Counted from the first letter of the stretch, positions 12,193 through 21,931 are shown. The stretch: 64,000 nucleotides of DNA from Cladopsammia gracilis (GCA_022457155.1 JAJGOT010000038.1:512501-576500), one strand, 5' to 3'. The notes: a model not told the origin generated them from the sequence alone. A program made the numbers and translations.

Positions 12193-12579
12193 CACAACGC
12201 CATGAACAGTGTATTGCTAAAACACCCTGAACTCAGACTCGAGGATATGAAGCAAATTGGAAATTTTCTTGAAGCCGTGTGCCTTTGCAATTATCCAGAA
12301 AGCACAGCCACGTTGGCAGAGACTATACTCTGGCGACACTTGAATGTAACTGAGGGAAGAAAGAGATCGCAGCTTCAGGCGCTTATCTTATCGTGCTTGT
12401 ACATCGCCATCAAACTAGAGGACAGTGACGCGGCAAGAAATGGACTATTCATGGATATCGTTTCTTCGACGACGTCTATTTCTAGAGGCCAAATTCTCGA
12501 AGAGGAACTCAAAATTTTGAAATCATTGAACTGGCGACCCTTGAAGCATTACAAAGAGTTGGAAGAAGACTTAAAGTGA
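12193..12579 (+). CDS. cyclin-box protein (exon)
   Basis: About 125 residues read from an acceptor-like acacag (12187-12192) and ATG 12202. The pattern fits a cyclin N-terminal box. ETILWRHLN matches the first helices. ALILSCLYIAIKLED matches the conserved helix with A-x-K-x-E/D. GQILEEELKILKSLNWRP matches the helix that ends in Leu-x-W in cyclins. Cyclins activate CDKs; here no second cyclin box is seen. The exon lies 130 bases after the Myb domain on the same strand, and its stop is 175 bases from the stop of helicase copy 2, which faces it. It may be a separate small gene or a 3' exon of the recombinase transcript. Confidence 0.55.
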   Translation, partial: HNAMNSVLLKHPELRLEDMKQIGNFLEAVCLCNYPESTATLAETILWRHLNVTEGRKRSQLQALILSCLYIAIKLEDSDAARNGLFMDIVSSTTSISRGQILEEELKILKSLNWRPLKHYKELEEDLK

Positions 12580-12753
12580 ACATTGTAAGGGAGACCCCAC
12601 GAACAGTTAGACAAACGATTGATGCAAACTATCCATTTAATAAACAAACAATGCAATGTATATTCTCTTATAATTATTCAATAACACGATGATTCCTCAA
12701 ACAGTGTTCTTCCATATTTAAACAGGAGTGACAAAAGTCGTCGTTCTATTAAA

Positions 12754-15700
12754 TTACACCTTACTCGGGGTAAAGAAACTAGTGAGACGCCCCTTTTTAG
12801 ACACAGTAACACTTCCCTGAGATGCTCGTCGTCGTTTTGGGGTGCGGTTGCTTTCGTCAGAGCAGAAACTGCCTTCTTGAGACTGCGGATGTGTTGCCTT
12901 CGGTGCCGCCACGGGAGTTATGAATATATCTTCGTACGAGTCTTGGGCAACTTCGCTGGGGTATGGTAACGGATCCCATATGCTGGACACTCTTTCGGCT
13001 TGGTGAAGTGAAATCCACTTCATCTCTACTGCCTTTGTTTTTCGCTCCTGAAGGGCGTATTTTCTCAGACCTGGAATCTCTTGGTCTTGGAACTTCAAAC
13101 GCAGAGCATCTCTAGCAACCTCCATCATGTAGTTCAGCGCACGCTTCGTATCTGGATCAATGGCGTCATCTTCTTTCTTCTGTAATTCTCGCAGCTCTGC
13201 ATCCTTTGAGGTAAAAAAAAAAGTCGCACTCGGGCCACGATGGCCCACACGGCCGGAGCGTAACCCGGTTTCCGTAGCATGAAGCAACTAGGAATATTGC
13301 TACTCCCCCCTGGATGGGATGCTAGTCCATCGCAGGGTTACCCCCAGCATTATGTCGCCGGTACCCATTTATACACCTGGGTGGAGAGAGACAGTGTGGA
13401 GTAAAGTTTCTTGTCTAAGGAAACAACACGACGGCAGAGACCAGGCTCGAACCACTGACCTTCAGGTTCAAAGTCCGACACGCTAACCACTAGACCACCG
13501 TGCCGCCCACATCCTTTGAGAGTACCCACTTATTGTTGTAGTATTGGATGGCCTTCTGTTTCAGCATCTCTTCTTCGTCCTTCTTCTTTCTGGCAAAGTA
13601 CTCCCGACTTTTCTCTATGTTCTGATGAAATGGCCCTTGTACGAAGTCAGTAGATGCGCGTCCTCTTCTTCGATCATTCCCATGGCCACCCATTGGCGCC
13701 TGGTATCTTCTAAAAACGCTTGCTCTCTTTCTTCTAAGCCCTTCTTGCTTTCGTCGGCGACGCGTCTCATTTCAGCGCCAATCAGCAGCAGCTGCCTTTG
13801 CCTGAGACTATCTTTCGGTTCTTGCTCTTGCAGTTCTGAGATCTTATTCACGTGTCTTTCCCAAAAAATCACTTGACTCTGTTGTTTCTTCATCCGAGCT
13901 TTCTTCTGAACAGTCCGGATCGACGAGCTGCTGTGGAGATGTAGCATCGTCGCTCTCTTCTTCGTCGAGATTTAGAGTGCGGATGCGCTCTTTTTCCTCC
14001 GCGCTCATGGCTTGGTCCTTGCTTGATTGTGTCGCCATTTGGAGGGGGAATTCATCAGCAGGCGTTTCTGCTTTATTGCTCGCCCAAACTAGACAATCCA
14101 TGGCATGCTCTTTCAGGGACTGCTAAACTCCTGCTACGGTTGTGCTATTTAATCTCTTGAAGTGAAACTTTCTCAGTCAAACGGTCATCGCTTCGTTGTG
14201 TTTGTCTCCAAAGTCCATGTCGGTCTGACAAGTAATGAACATCGGGCAACGTACGACCATAGGCGTGGCGGACTTGTATTTTCTGCCGTACGCGCTCATT
14301 CCCCCTTGCGTCAGCATCTGTTGAAAAAAAGGACAGATTTATGTTGAAACTTTAGTTTAGCCCGTATGTCCATCAAATTACGTTTCTTGCTTTTGTCTTT
14401 GCACTGCAATTTGCAATTTATGTCCCTTCACGATCTTGCGTACTGGTCAGAACAAGAAAGCCCAATAGGAGGAGTAATTACCTTCCAGTCATCCGGATCG
14501 AGCATCTCTGCGTATGCCTCGTCAAGAAAGATGACCTGCGTATCCTCGTCTATCATGCTCTTGTTAAAAGCTCGTTGTTTTGAGATCATCGCAATGTACC
14601 TTCAATGATAAACAACACGATATCTTTTTTACGCTGTTAATTTCGCATGATGTGCATTGTACACACAAAAGGTCGACAGGCGCACGCACGGACATGAACG
14701 CATCGTTACCTGCTTGGAATAACTGCAGTGAGTGGCGTGAAGAGAGAAGTTTTTCCGCTATTCGGTTCGCCTATCAGACAGAGAACTTTTTCCTTGTGTT
14801 GTTTTCCTCCGTGATTCAGAAGGCGCAAGTAGTATTCGCAGAAGTGCCGCACTTCGGTCTCATCAAGGCTGTTCTCAAGTATTTCCTTAAAATAGCCGGG
14901 GTCTGGTGATTTCTTGTGGTCATATCTGATGAATGCCCTTGGTGACACCCTGCCAACTTTTTCTATTGCATTTTGGATAAATTTTCGTTCATTTAGAGCA
15001 AAACACCACCCCTCTGCGACTTCTATAAGGTTGTAGTTTATCTGCACCTGGTGAAACATCTCGCTTTCAGGGTCACCCAGCACAGACACCAAATGGCTAC
15101 AATGGCGTATTATTGGCTCTTTGAATTTCTTGTTGCTTCCAAGGATGGTCAGGAACTTCTTCACACCGCAACAGTACTCAAAGGTGAAACGTGAGTCGGG
15201 GACTTTCTTGAATACTTCTTCTCGATGTAGGGCGTATCCCAGCTTGGTCATTGCATGCTCAATATCGTTTAAGGCCACTACAATTGGAGATGCAAGAACT
15301 GGTCCTGGTTCCGGAAGATTCTCGGTTTGCGTTTCTTCAATGCCAAACACGTCGAACACTAGCCCAGCACGAACTAGTGCGGAGATTGCTTTGCTGCGCA
15401 ATGTTTCTGTGAAATGTGGTGATACTACGCATAAACGCACGACGTGTTCACTGCCACTTGGAGACCCTACAGGTTCGCCCATGATCTGATCTTGCATGAT
15501 TTCGAGGCTGTTATCGAACGACGCATCGACTTTCTTTTGCATAAAGGCGTTGTTATGGCCCTTTAGTACAGTGCAGAGAGGCAACGCGCAATTTTCCTCT
15601 TTTCCGCTCACACAGGATGGTAGAGATTTTGGTTCCACTTCAACTCCAATATCTAGTAATGCTGAATGTATTGGCACGGTTGAGACACGCACTCCATTTT

Positions 15701-16037
15701 TGGACCTCAAGGCTATTCAATAGGACATTGCTGGAAGGTATGTCTTGCTACTGGTCTTTTGGGACGCATTCTCTTGGGACGCATTCTCTTGGTCTCCGTT
15801 TGGTGAAGTTTGAGCTTTCTTCTCTTTAGCAGCGATTGCAGAAAAGAAAAATGCCACACCTTTCACCTTCTTGATAGCCTGATCACAAGCATCTCTTTTT
15901 TTACAAATGTCCTTCCACATCTGCTCGACTTTTGAAGGGTCGCCTTTTTCTTCTCCATCGTAACACATTTTGGTTGTTATTAGTGAACATCTCTGTACGG
16001 TCGTCAGAATAGTGCTGATCAGTGCACTCCGAATTTG
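12754..16037 (-). pseudogene. SF3 helicase gene, copy 2 (inactivated)
   Basis: Same gene as at 0.4-3.8 kb and better preserved. Exons: 16037-14712, 14598-14482 and 14317-12754; the first acceptor (cttccacag) sits at the same codon as in copy 1. Seen: Walker A GEPNSGKTS near 14790, Walker B-like VIFLDEAYAEMLDPDDWK in exon 2, CPMFITCQ (Gln where the family usually has Asn) and TVRLRKFHFK in exon 3. A Glu/Arg-rich helical region follows, then a basic tail ending KKGRLTSFF, a PIP-box-like peptide. Lesions: TGA for Trp at 15717-15719, TAG after VAGV near 14126, frameshifts near 13880 and 13630, and a SINE in the last exon. The protein would be about 1,000 residues. Known SF3 enzymes serve DNA-virus or plasmid replication; the function here is unknown. 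Confidence 0.7.
13211..13509 (-). mobile_element. tRNA-derived SINE inside helicase exon
   Basis: The minus strand begins at the 13509 side with a tRNA-like head: TGGTCTAGTGGTTAGCG is an A box and GGTTCGAGCCT a B box. The body ends in a T-rich tail by 13211. An exact 11-base target site duplication, CATCCTTTGAG, lies at 13200-13210 and 13510-13520. The element splits the last helicase exon, so it arrived after or during decay of that gene. The 3' end reads as T-run rather than poly(A) on the sense strand. Confidence 0.85.
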
Positions 16038-16690
16038 CTGTGGAAGTGAACAATTTTGATCAGAATACTGCATGTGAGTATTGGACAACACTCGAAAAGC
16101 ATAGAATATCTTGAAGGAATCAGTGCAATAACGTGAAGAAATTCAAATGATTGAGCTACCCCTTTATGTCCCAAGAGTGCATGACTAACATCAAATTTCT
16201 CCTCACAATATCAATACATAGTCAAGGGAAATGGTTATGAGAATTAAAACAATTATCACCAATGAGAAATTGCTTTGATCTTTCAATAGATTTTCCCAAC
16301 TAATACTATAAGAAAATGTATGGAGATCAGTCAGGAGAATTTGTATGTGGATATATTGGGGACATTTTACTTATGTTTGTTGTTGATTAATTGTTTTCAT
16401 TACGAACTTTTTATGGACATTCCTTGGCTCAACTTTTGTCTCATACCAGTAACTTATTTTGTAAATTGAAGGTAGTTTTGTCTACCGAAGGCATACTTGT
16501 GCAATAAAGTGTAACAGCCTACTACGACACAGTACACCAGAATTTCTTGTTTGTTGTTGTTTCAAGATTTACGTAGGAGTGCAATAGATATAAGCTTGCT
16601 TTTAACAACAGAATGAAAATGCCCTGCACTATTTTTTTGTAAATAAACATTGACTAATACTAGAGGTCTTTTCCCGTCTTAACCGCCATA
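16038..16690. other. non-coding 5' flank of helicase copy 2
   Basis: AT-rich, no recognised exon. It should contain the missing first exon or promoter of the helicase gene, but nothing definite is visible. Confidence 0.35.
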
Positions 16691-16699
16691 TCTGTAACG

Positions 16700-17310
16700 A
16701 TAAGAGTCAACCCTGTGGATAAGATATTTCAGATGGAGCGGGAACAGTGGGGACAGCGGGAACAGTGGGGACAATGGGAAAGCGGGGAAGCACTTGCAGT
16801 TTAAACAATATGTTATTGCGTAACACATTATATTGTGTATTAGGTACTTACAGTAATATAACATGTAACATATTACCAATAATATATTTAATGACATGTA
16901 CCTTAAACCGCAAGTCCTTCCCCGCTTCCCCTTTGTCCCCGCTATTCCCACTCCATCTGAAATATCTTATCCACGGGATTGATTATGATTCCTTGATAGA
17001 ACTGCAAGTCCTTCCCTGCTTTCCCGTTGTCCCCGCTATTCCCACTCCATCAGAAATATTTTATTCACGGGATTATGATTCCTTGCTTGAACTGCAAGTC
17101 CTTCCCGTGTAAAAGATATTTCTGATGGAGTGGAAATAGCGGGGACAACGGGAAAGCGGGGACAACGGGAAAGCGGGGAAGGACTTGCGGTTTCAGCATA
17201 TCGTTTAATATATTATTAGTAATATATTACATATTATATTACTGTAAGTACCTGATACACAATATAATATGTGTTAAGCAAAAATAAAATAAAATATCTA
17301 ATCCACGGGA
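16700..17310. repeat. nested foldback element with GGGACAACGGG arms
   Basis: At least two inverted pairs are nested. AAGATATTTCAGATGGAG...GCGGGGAAGCACTTGCAG (16730-16800) matches the complement at about 16900-16975. A second pair lies at 16990-17110 and 17110-17190, joined by an AT-rich palindrome. Arms consist of short GGGACAACGGGAAAGCGGGG units ending in ACTTGCAGT or ACTTGCGGT. The same design, with diverged units, makes up the foldback at 5.94-6.72 kb, and both lie on the 5' side of a helicase copy. A GGAAC-AATT-GGTCC pair follows at 17374. Confidence 0.7.
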
Positions 17311-17561
17311 CTGACTCCTTCAGCCATATTAATCGTATCGTAAAAAAAAAATCGCGGAAAAGTCTGGCCGTATTAGGAACAATTGGTCCCTTTCAATGCG
17401 TTCCTATTTTTTTGTGCCAACTTTTGATAAAACAACCTGGAATGAGAGCATTATGTTTTGTTTTAACTCATATTCATATCTAAAACATCAATAAACTTGC
17501 GTGTAATGTAGTAAGATAGTTATTTCACAAAGAATTAAGATAAACATGATTTCCAAGGCTT

Positions 17562-18217
17562 TTAAAGTAAACGGAACGTAAATTTTGGGGAATGGTCATT
17601 ATCGTCCTCAACATTGTCTTCAATTTCGTCACTATCACTATCACCATCACCATCACCTTCATCATCACCAATGTCACCGTCACAGTCACGACCGTCACTT
17701 TCAGTCACGACACCATTTTTTGATCTCTCTCTATCACCGGTCTCTACACCTCCTTGTATGAAATCTTGTTTCACACATGCTCGCATCCTTTGTTTTGGTT
17801 TCAATTGATTTTCCGTCCACAGTAGGAGTGCATTTCGCTTTGCCGGCCCAGGGGTTCTTGTCACTTTTAATATTTCCAGACATTTCAACACAGTGCAACA
17901 CCATCACTGTAAGCTTTACAGAATGAATTATTTCCTGAAATAGCTCCAAGATTGCAATCTTCAACTCCTAACTCTTCGTGGTTTTGAACCTTTTTAAATT
18001 TTTTGTCTTTCACTTTTGATTTCTCGTCTTCTATTTCCCTTTTCTTTTTGTCCCTTTTCTGTTCTGCATTAAACACAAGTTCAAAAATTTTCCAACTTGT
18101 GTCTATTTTCGTTTCTTCGTCTTGTTGATTCAACGCATGGCTAATGTCACCAAATTCTTCGCTTCTCTGTTTTTGGATTTGCTCCTCTAGAAGCTGCCTG
18201 AACTTTACCTCGGACAA
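17562..18217 (-). CDS. hypothetical coiled-coil / acidic protein fragments
   Basis: Two overlapping open frames on the minus strand (18217-17885 and 17891-17562). The first begins MSEVKFRQLLEEQIQKQR and is rich in Lys/Glu, suggesting a coiled coil. The second contains an Asp/Gly/Ser run encoded by a GATGGTGATG-type trinucleotide repeat. No family recognised. It may be one gene with a frame break, or simple-sequence translation. Confidence 0.25.
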
Positions 18218-18309
18218 ATGAAGGATCTACAAAACTCGAATTTGGAAACCATTCGGTAAACATCAATAAGCCAAAAGCATTCAAGACAATATTTAATCTT
18301 TACGTAACT

Positions 18310-18470
18310 AATTGAACGACTGATGAAATGATTGACTGACCAACCAAACTGGCTGATTGACTGACTAGCTGACTGGCTTGCCTGAATGACGAAATGGCTG
18401 GCGTGTTGATTGGTTGGTTGACTGGCTAGCTGACCGACTGACTTACCGACCATCCGTCTGGTTGGCTAAC
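18310..18470. repeat. GACTGGCT-type simple repeat
   Basis: Degenerate tandem units of 4-8 bases (gactgactagctgactggct and similar) run for about 150 bases. No coding significance seen. Confidence 0.6.
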
Positions 18471-18784
18471 TTAAAAGAACTTGATGGCTACTGATTGTAC
18501 TTATGACATTTTCAAAATTGTAAAATGACACAGCACTTCATTTTCAGAAGACGAATATACCTACATGTATGTCGTGCTCGATCTTATCATCTTATCTAGA
18601 CCACTATTTCATGAAAAGACGATTCTTCTTGACATTGTAGACACGGTAGAACATAATAAACTGATTAATCATATTATAATTCTGGGAAACAAGTTATTTA
18701 TTCTTTTCGGTATAAGAATGTAAAACCAAGCTTGATGCTACTTAAAGTCAAGGAGAACATACAATAAGTCGAACTGATCACGGC

Positions 18785-19113
18785 TAAAAAAGAGTGATTT
18801 TACTTCAACTGTGAAATAGATAGTAGGATTGTACGCCGTGGTACTTCGTATCAGTTTCTATTATCCTCAAATATTAGAGCGATTACAGTTAACCCGTGAA
18901 ATAGTTAGTAGAATAGTACGCACTATTAGACAAAAATTCCATTGTTTTCTTTTGTTTAATTTGGACTATCACACACTAATTGTTAGATTGTGTTTCACGG
19001 GTTAACTGTCCATCAAGGTCTAGCGCTAGTGTAATAGATAGTGATAGATAGTGTAACACACTAACTAATAGTTTCTGTTTCACAGTTGAAGTAAAATCAC
19101 TCTAGTTTTTTCC
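18785..19113. mobile_element. MITE with terminal and internal inverted repeats
   Basis: AGAGTGATTTTACTTCAACT (18790) is matched by its complement ending near 19105. Inside, a second pair acagttaacccgtgaaat / tttcacgggttaactgt (about 18885 and 18992) is also inverted. The element is non-coding, about 320 bases long. The inner motif CCGTGAAATA resembles the ends of the small element at 24.52 kb, suggesting one family. Confidence 0.65.
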
Positions 19114-19402
19114 TTGGTGAGAACTTTAATGTGCTTTAATTATAAGTGGGCGACAGTGATTGTATTTGTTAATACATCGTTTCTTGTCTGTAAGTATAGT
19201 ATGTAATATGTAACTGTGTAAGTAATTTATGAATATGCAATAAACTGTTAAGAAACATAGACCACCATTCCATTCGCATTTAGATGCAGCATACATGTAC
19301 ATGTAATATTGTATAAACAAAACAAATTATTCATGTATTCAAGTTTTAGAAATTTGATCCAGACAAGATCCAAAATTAAACAACAGTGTTTCTTATATAT
19401 AT

Positions 19403-19533
19403 ATATTTTCACACGATGTGATGTTACAAAACAGTAACTCGAGTTTCACGCTCGGTGGCGATCATGATGATGATGATCGCCACCGAGCGTGAAACTTGAG
19501 TTACTGTTTTGTAACATCACATCGTGTGAAAAT
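19403..19533. repeat. palindrome with truncated hammerhead halves
   Basis: Arms of about 60 bases (19403-19461 and 19472-19533) are nearly perfect complements around a gatcatgatgatgatgatc centre. Each arm carries the 3' half of the hammerhead motif seen at 19.7-19.9 kb (GCG-U-GAAAC, ACT-TG-AGT, ACTGT). The 5' CTGATGA is degraded to ATGATGA and the stem I strand is lost. It is probably a truncated inverted dimer of a ribozyme-bearing element. Confidence 0.65.
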
Positions 19534-19602
19534 ATATTCCTGCTCTACTATTTGTATCGAGCACTCTCTGTCCCAGTGACGACAACCACAAATAATTATT
19601 AT

Positions 19603-19657
<55 letters not shown>

Positions 19658-19679
19658 TTTAGATAGAAAATTTCTAGAG

Positions 19680-19721
19680 ACAGTTACTCAAGTTTCACGC
19701 ACTAAGCGATCATCAGACTGT
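19680..19721 (-). ncRNA. hammerhead ribozyme (type I), minus copy
   Basis: Read on the minus strand: stem I ACAGT/ACTGT (5 bp), core CTGATGA, stem II CGC/GCG with a five-base loop, core GAAAC, stem III ACT/AGT with a two-base loop, and A at the cleavage position. All invariant core bases are present. Confidence 0.7.
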
Positions 19722-19863
19722 GCCGTTGGAGGCGGTAGAAATAAAATTTAAACTAAATTAAGGAGGGCGGTTGGAATGATCCCGCTTCTGATTGGCTGCA
19801 TAGAACTTATTTTCATGCCGGCATTTCGTAATCAACTCATTTATTTCTACCGCCTCCAACGGC

Positions 19864-19905
19864 ACAGTCTGATGATCGCTTAGTGTGTGAAACTCGAGTA
19901 ACTGT
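19864..19905 (+). ncRNA. hammerhead ribozyme (type I), plus copy
   Basis: Stem I ACAGT (19864-19868) pairs with ACTGT (19901-19905). CTGATGA is at 19869-19875. Stem II CGC (19877-19879) pairs with GUG (19885-19887) through one wobble. GAAAC is at 19889-19893, stem III is ACT/AGT, and the cleavage position is A19900. Mirror copy of the motif at 19680-19721. Confidence 0.7.
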
Positions 19906-20129
19906 CTCTAGAAATTTTCTATATAACATTGTATTTCGCTATGCATGTATTTGCATCGAGCACTCCTACGACTGCGTGAAACACTATTTATGTTGTTTCT
20001 CTGTTTATATATATATATATATATATCCAGGATAATCTTTGTATTGTGTGTCGAGAGGGCTCGATACCATCGGTAGAGCGAATATAAAGAGAATAAGTGG
20101 ACACGGTTAAACTTTTGACTTCGGTTTAA

Positions 20130-20177
20130 TGCATACAGGTCTGTTTCGTACAGGGCGAACCTGCACTCCTCAGTGCA
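20130..20177 (-). ncRNA. hammerhead ribozyme in inverted PLE end
   Basis: Reverse-complement copy of the motif at 21667-21714. TGCA/TGCA closes stem I and CTGAGGA is complementary to 20167-20173. The seven-pair stem II and GAAAC are intact. Confidence 0.65.
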
Positions 20178-20515
20178 AGACCAAAAGTGAACTACAAAGA
20201 ACATTTACAGTATAAAAAGCATCATATCTCCATGGGGATAACGTTCATGTCTAGACAATGTCACATCACGTTTTTCAGCAGAAATTTATCTTTATGTCTA
20301 CATTTACTGATTAATTCGTTTCGTTTGTTCAAGGTTGCAGTTTCCGGTTTGCACAAAATGAAAAACTTTTCAGCTATACACAAATTACATCGCTTCGTCG
20401 TATTCGAGTAGTGGGGAGCACGGCATAAAATGCTCCACTTAATTGCATAATCCAAATTGTTGTCTTTCAAATTATTGTTGTCTTTCAAATTGTTGTCTTT
20501 TTTTTTTGTTTTCTT

Positions 20516-21583
20516 TTGTTGTCTTTTTTTTACGGCCTGGGAATCTCTGCAGGTTCACCAAAGGAAATAGATCAAATGAAAAAGGATATTTGCAAAATCT
20601 TCCAAGATAATGAACTGAGAATTACAATTGAGGCAAACAAAAAGGTGGTGAACTTCCTTGATGTCACTCTTGATTTGAACTCGGGACAACACATGCCATA
20701 CATGAAACCGAACAATACTCTCCAATACGTAAACACCAAGTCCAATCACCCACCAGCTGTTCTCAAGAATATCCCAGTAGGAATCAACAAACGTCTATCA
20801 GAAATATCTTCCAACGAAGAAGTATTCAATAAGGCCGTGCCCGTTTACCAGAAAGCTCTAGACAACAACGGCTACAACTATAAGCTGCACTATGAGAAAC
20901 CAAAACCAGAAACAAAGAACAGAAAACGCAATATTATTTGGTACAACCCCCCATTCGATCGCAACGTGAAGACAAACATCGGAAAGGAATTCTTAAAAAT
21001 CCTTGATAAATGTTTTCCAAAATCTAGCAATCTCCATAAGATTTTTAATCGGAACACTGTGAAAATTTCGTACAGCTGCATGCCAAACGTGAAAACAATC
21101 ATCGAAGGAAACAACAAGAAACTATTACGAATAAGTGAAGTCCCTGAAACCGAGAGAAAATGCAGTTGTCCGAAGAACACAGCATGCCCCCTAGACGGAG
21201 AGTGCCTGGCAAAAGACATCGTATACTGTGCGAAAGTGACCTCCGGCGATACAGTGCAGACGTACGTTGGACTGACTGCTACAAGCTTCAAATCCAGATA
21301 CGCCAACCACAAAACCTCATTCAAGACGGAATCAAAGCGTAACGCAACTGAGCTAAGTAAACACATCTGGCACTTGAAAGACAACAATTTAGATTATGCA
21401 ATTAAGTGGAGCATTTTATGCCGTGCTCCCCACTACTCGAATACGACGAAGCGATGTAATTTGTGTATAGCTGAAAAGTTTTTCATTTTGTGCAAACCGG
21501 AAACTGCAACCTTGAACAAACGAAACGAATTAATCAGTAAATGTAGACATAAAGATAAATTTCTGCTGAAAAACGTGATGTGA
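20516..21583 (+). CDS. Penelope-like RT C-terminus with GIY-YIG nuclease
   Basis: About 355 residues remain open. The N-terminal part (VNFLDVTLDLNSG, then KPNNTLQYVNTKSNHPP) is the conserved end of the reverse transcriptase and thumb of Penelope-like elements. A CSCPKNTACPLDGEC cysteine cluster follows. The GIY-YIG endonuclease then shows TYVGLTATSFKSRYANH, and RCNLCIAEKFFIL...LNKRNEL gives its distal end with the Glu. The catalytic palm of the RT (YADD box) is missing because the copy is 5' truncated, so it cannot be autonomous. The first codon shown is not a real start; the frame begins in a T-rich junction. Confidence 0.85.
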   Translation: MLSFFYGLGISAGSPKEIDQMKKDICKIFQDNELRITIEANKKVVNFLDVTLDLNSGQHMPYMKPNNTLQYVNTKSNHPPAVLKNIPVGINKRLSEISSNEEVFNKAVPVYQKALDNNGYNYKLHYEKPKPETKNRKRNIIWYNPPFDRNVKTNIGKEFLKILDKCFPKSSNLHKIFNRNTVKISYSCMPNVKTIIEGNNKKLLRISEVPETERKCSCPKNTACPLDGECLAKDIVYCAKVTSGDTVQTYVGLTATSFKSRYANHKTSFKTESKRNATELSKHIWHLKDNNLDYAIKWSILCRAPHYSNTTKRCNLCIAEKFFILCKPETATLNKRNELISKCRHKDKFLLKNVM

Positions 21584-21666
21584 CATTGTCTAGACATGAA
21601 CGTTATCCCCATGGAGATATGATGCTTTTTATACTGTAAATGTTCTTTGTAGTTCACTTTTGGTCT

Positions 21667-21714
21667 TGCACTGAGGAGTGCAGGTTCGCCCTGTACGAAA
21701 CAGACCTGTATGCA
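21667..21714 (+). ncRNA. hammerhead ribozyme of PLE 1
   Basis: CTGAGGA at 21671-21677. Stem II GTGCAGG/CCTGTAC is 7 bp with a five-base loop. GAAAC is at 21697-21701. Stem III ACAG/CTGT has a two-base loop, and GUA precedes the cleavage point after 21710. Stem I is TGCA (21667-21670) with TGCA (21711-21714), extendable by GGT/ACC. It lies 90 bases after the stop of the GIY-YIG reading frame. Confidence 0.75.
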
Positions 21715-21754
21715 TTAAACCGAAGTCAAAAGTTTAACCGTGTCCACTTATTCT

Positions 21755-21795
<41 letters not shown>

Positions 21796-21888
21796 GTAGA
21801 ATTGGATATTCGTAAAACAGTGCTCAATACATTAATGTAGAGCGAAGTATATGTTTATGGAGGAAAGAAACAAATAAACTACGCTTTC

Positions 21889-21931
21889 ATCCCGACAAGC
21901 CTGTTTCGTGGTTGCCCACTCATCAGGGGAT
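21889..21931 (-). ncRNA. hammerhead ribozyme of PLE 2
   Basis: Minus strand. Stem I ATCCC (21931-21927) pairs with GGGAT (21893-21889). CTGATGA is 21926-21920. Stem II GTGG/CCAC has a GCAA tetraloop, GAAAC is 21907-21903, stem III is ACAG/TTGT with one wobble, and the site is GUC with C at 21894. Every core base fits the consensus. Confidence 0.8.

Larger units (their letters stand above)
19655..19930. mobile_element. inverted-dimer element with two hammerheads
   Basis: Arms of about 95 bases (19655-19750 and 19835-19930) are inverted copies, each with a complete hammerhead motif pointing outward. The central 85 bases are unique. A (TA)n tract of about 50 bases precedes it. No coding region. 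It resembles a fragment of Penelope-like termini or a small retrozyme-like element. Confidence 0.6.
20080..21765 (+). mobile_element. Penelope-like element, 5'-truncated, inverted end
   Basis: A 5'-truncated Penelope-like element on the plus strand. Its last 380 bases (about 21386-21765) recur in inverted orientation at about 20085-20490, immediately upstream of the truncated coding region. Such inverted partial copies are known for this class. (TA)n tracts flank it on both sides. Confidence 0.75.

Noticed and set aside
17614..17808. Ser/Pro-rich plus-strand protein
   Set aside because: Antisense of a trinucleotide-type repeat; no start context or motif.
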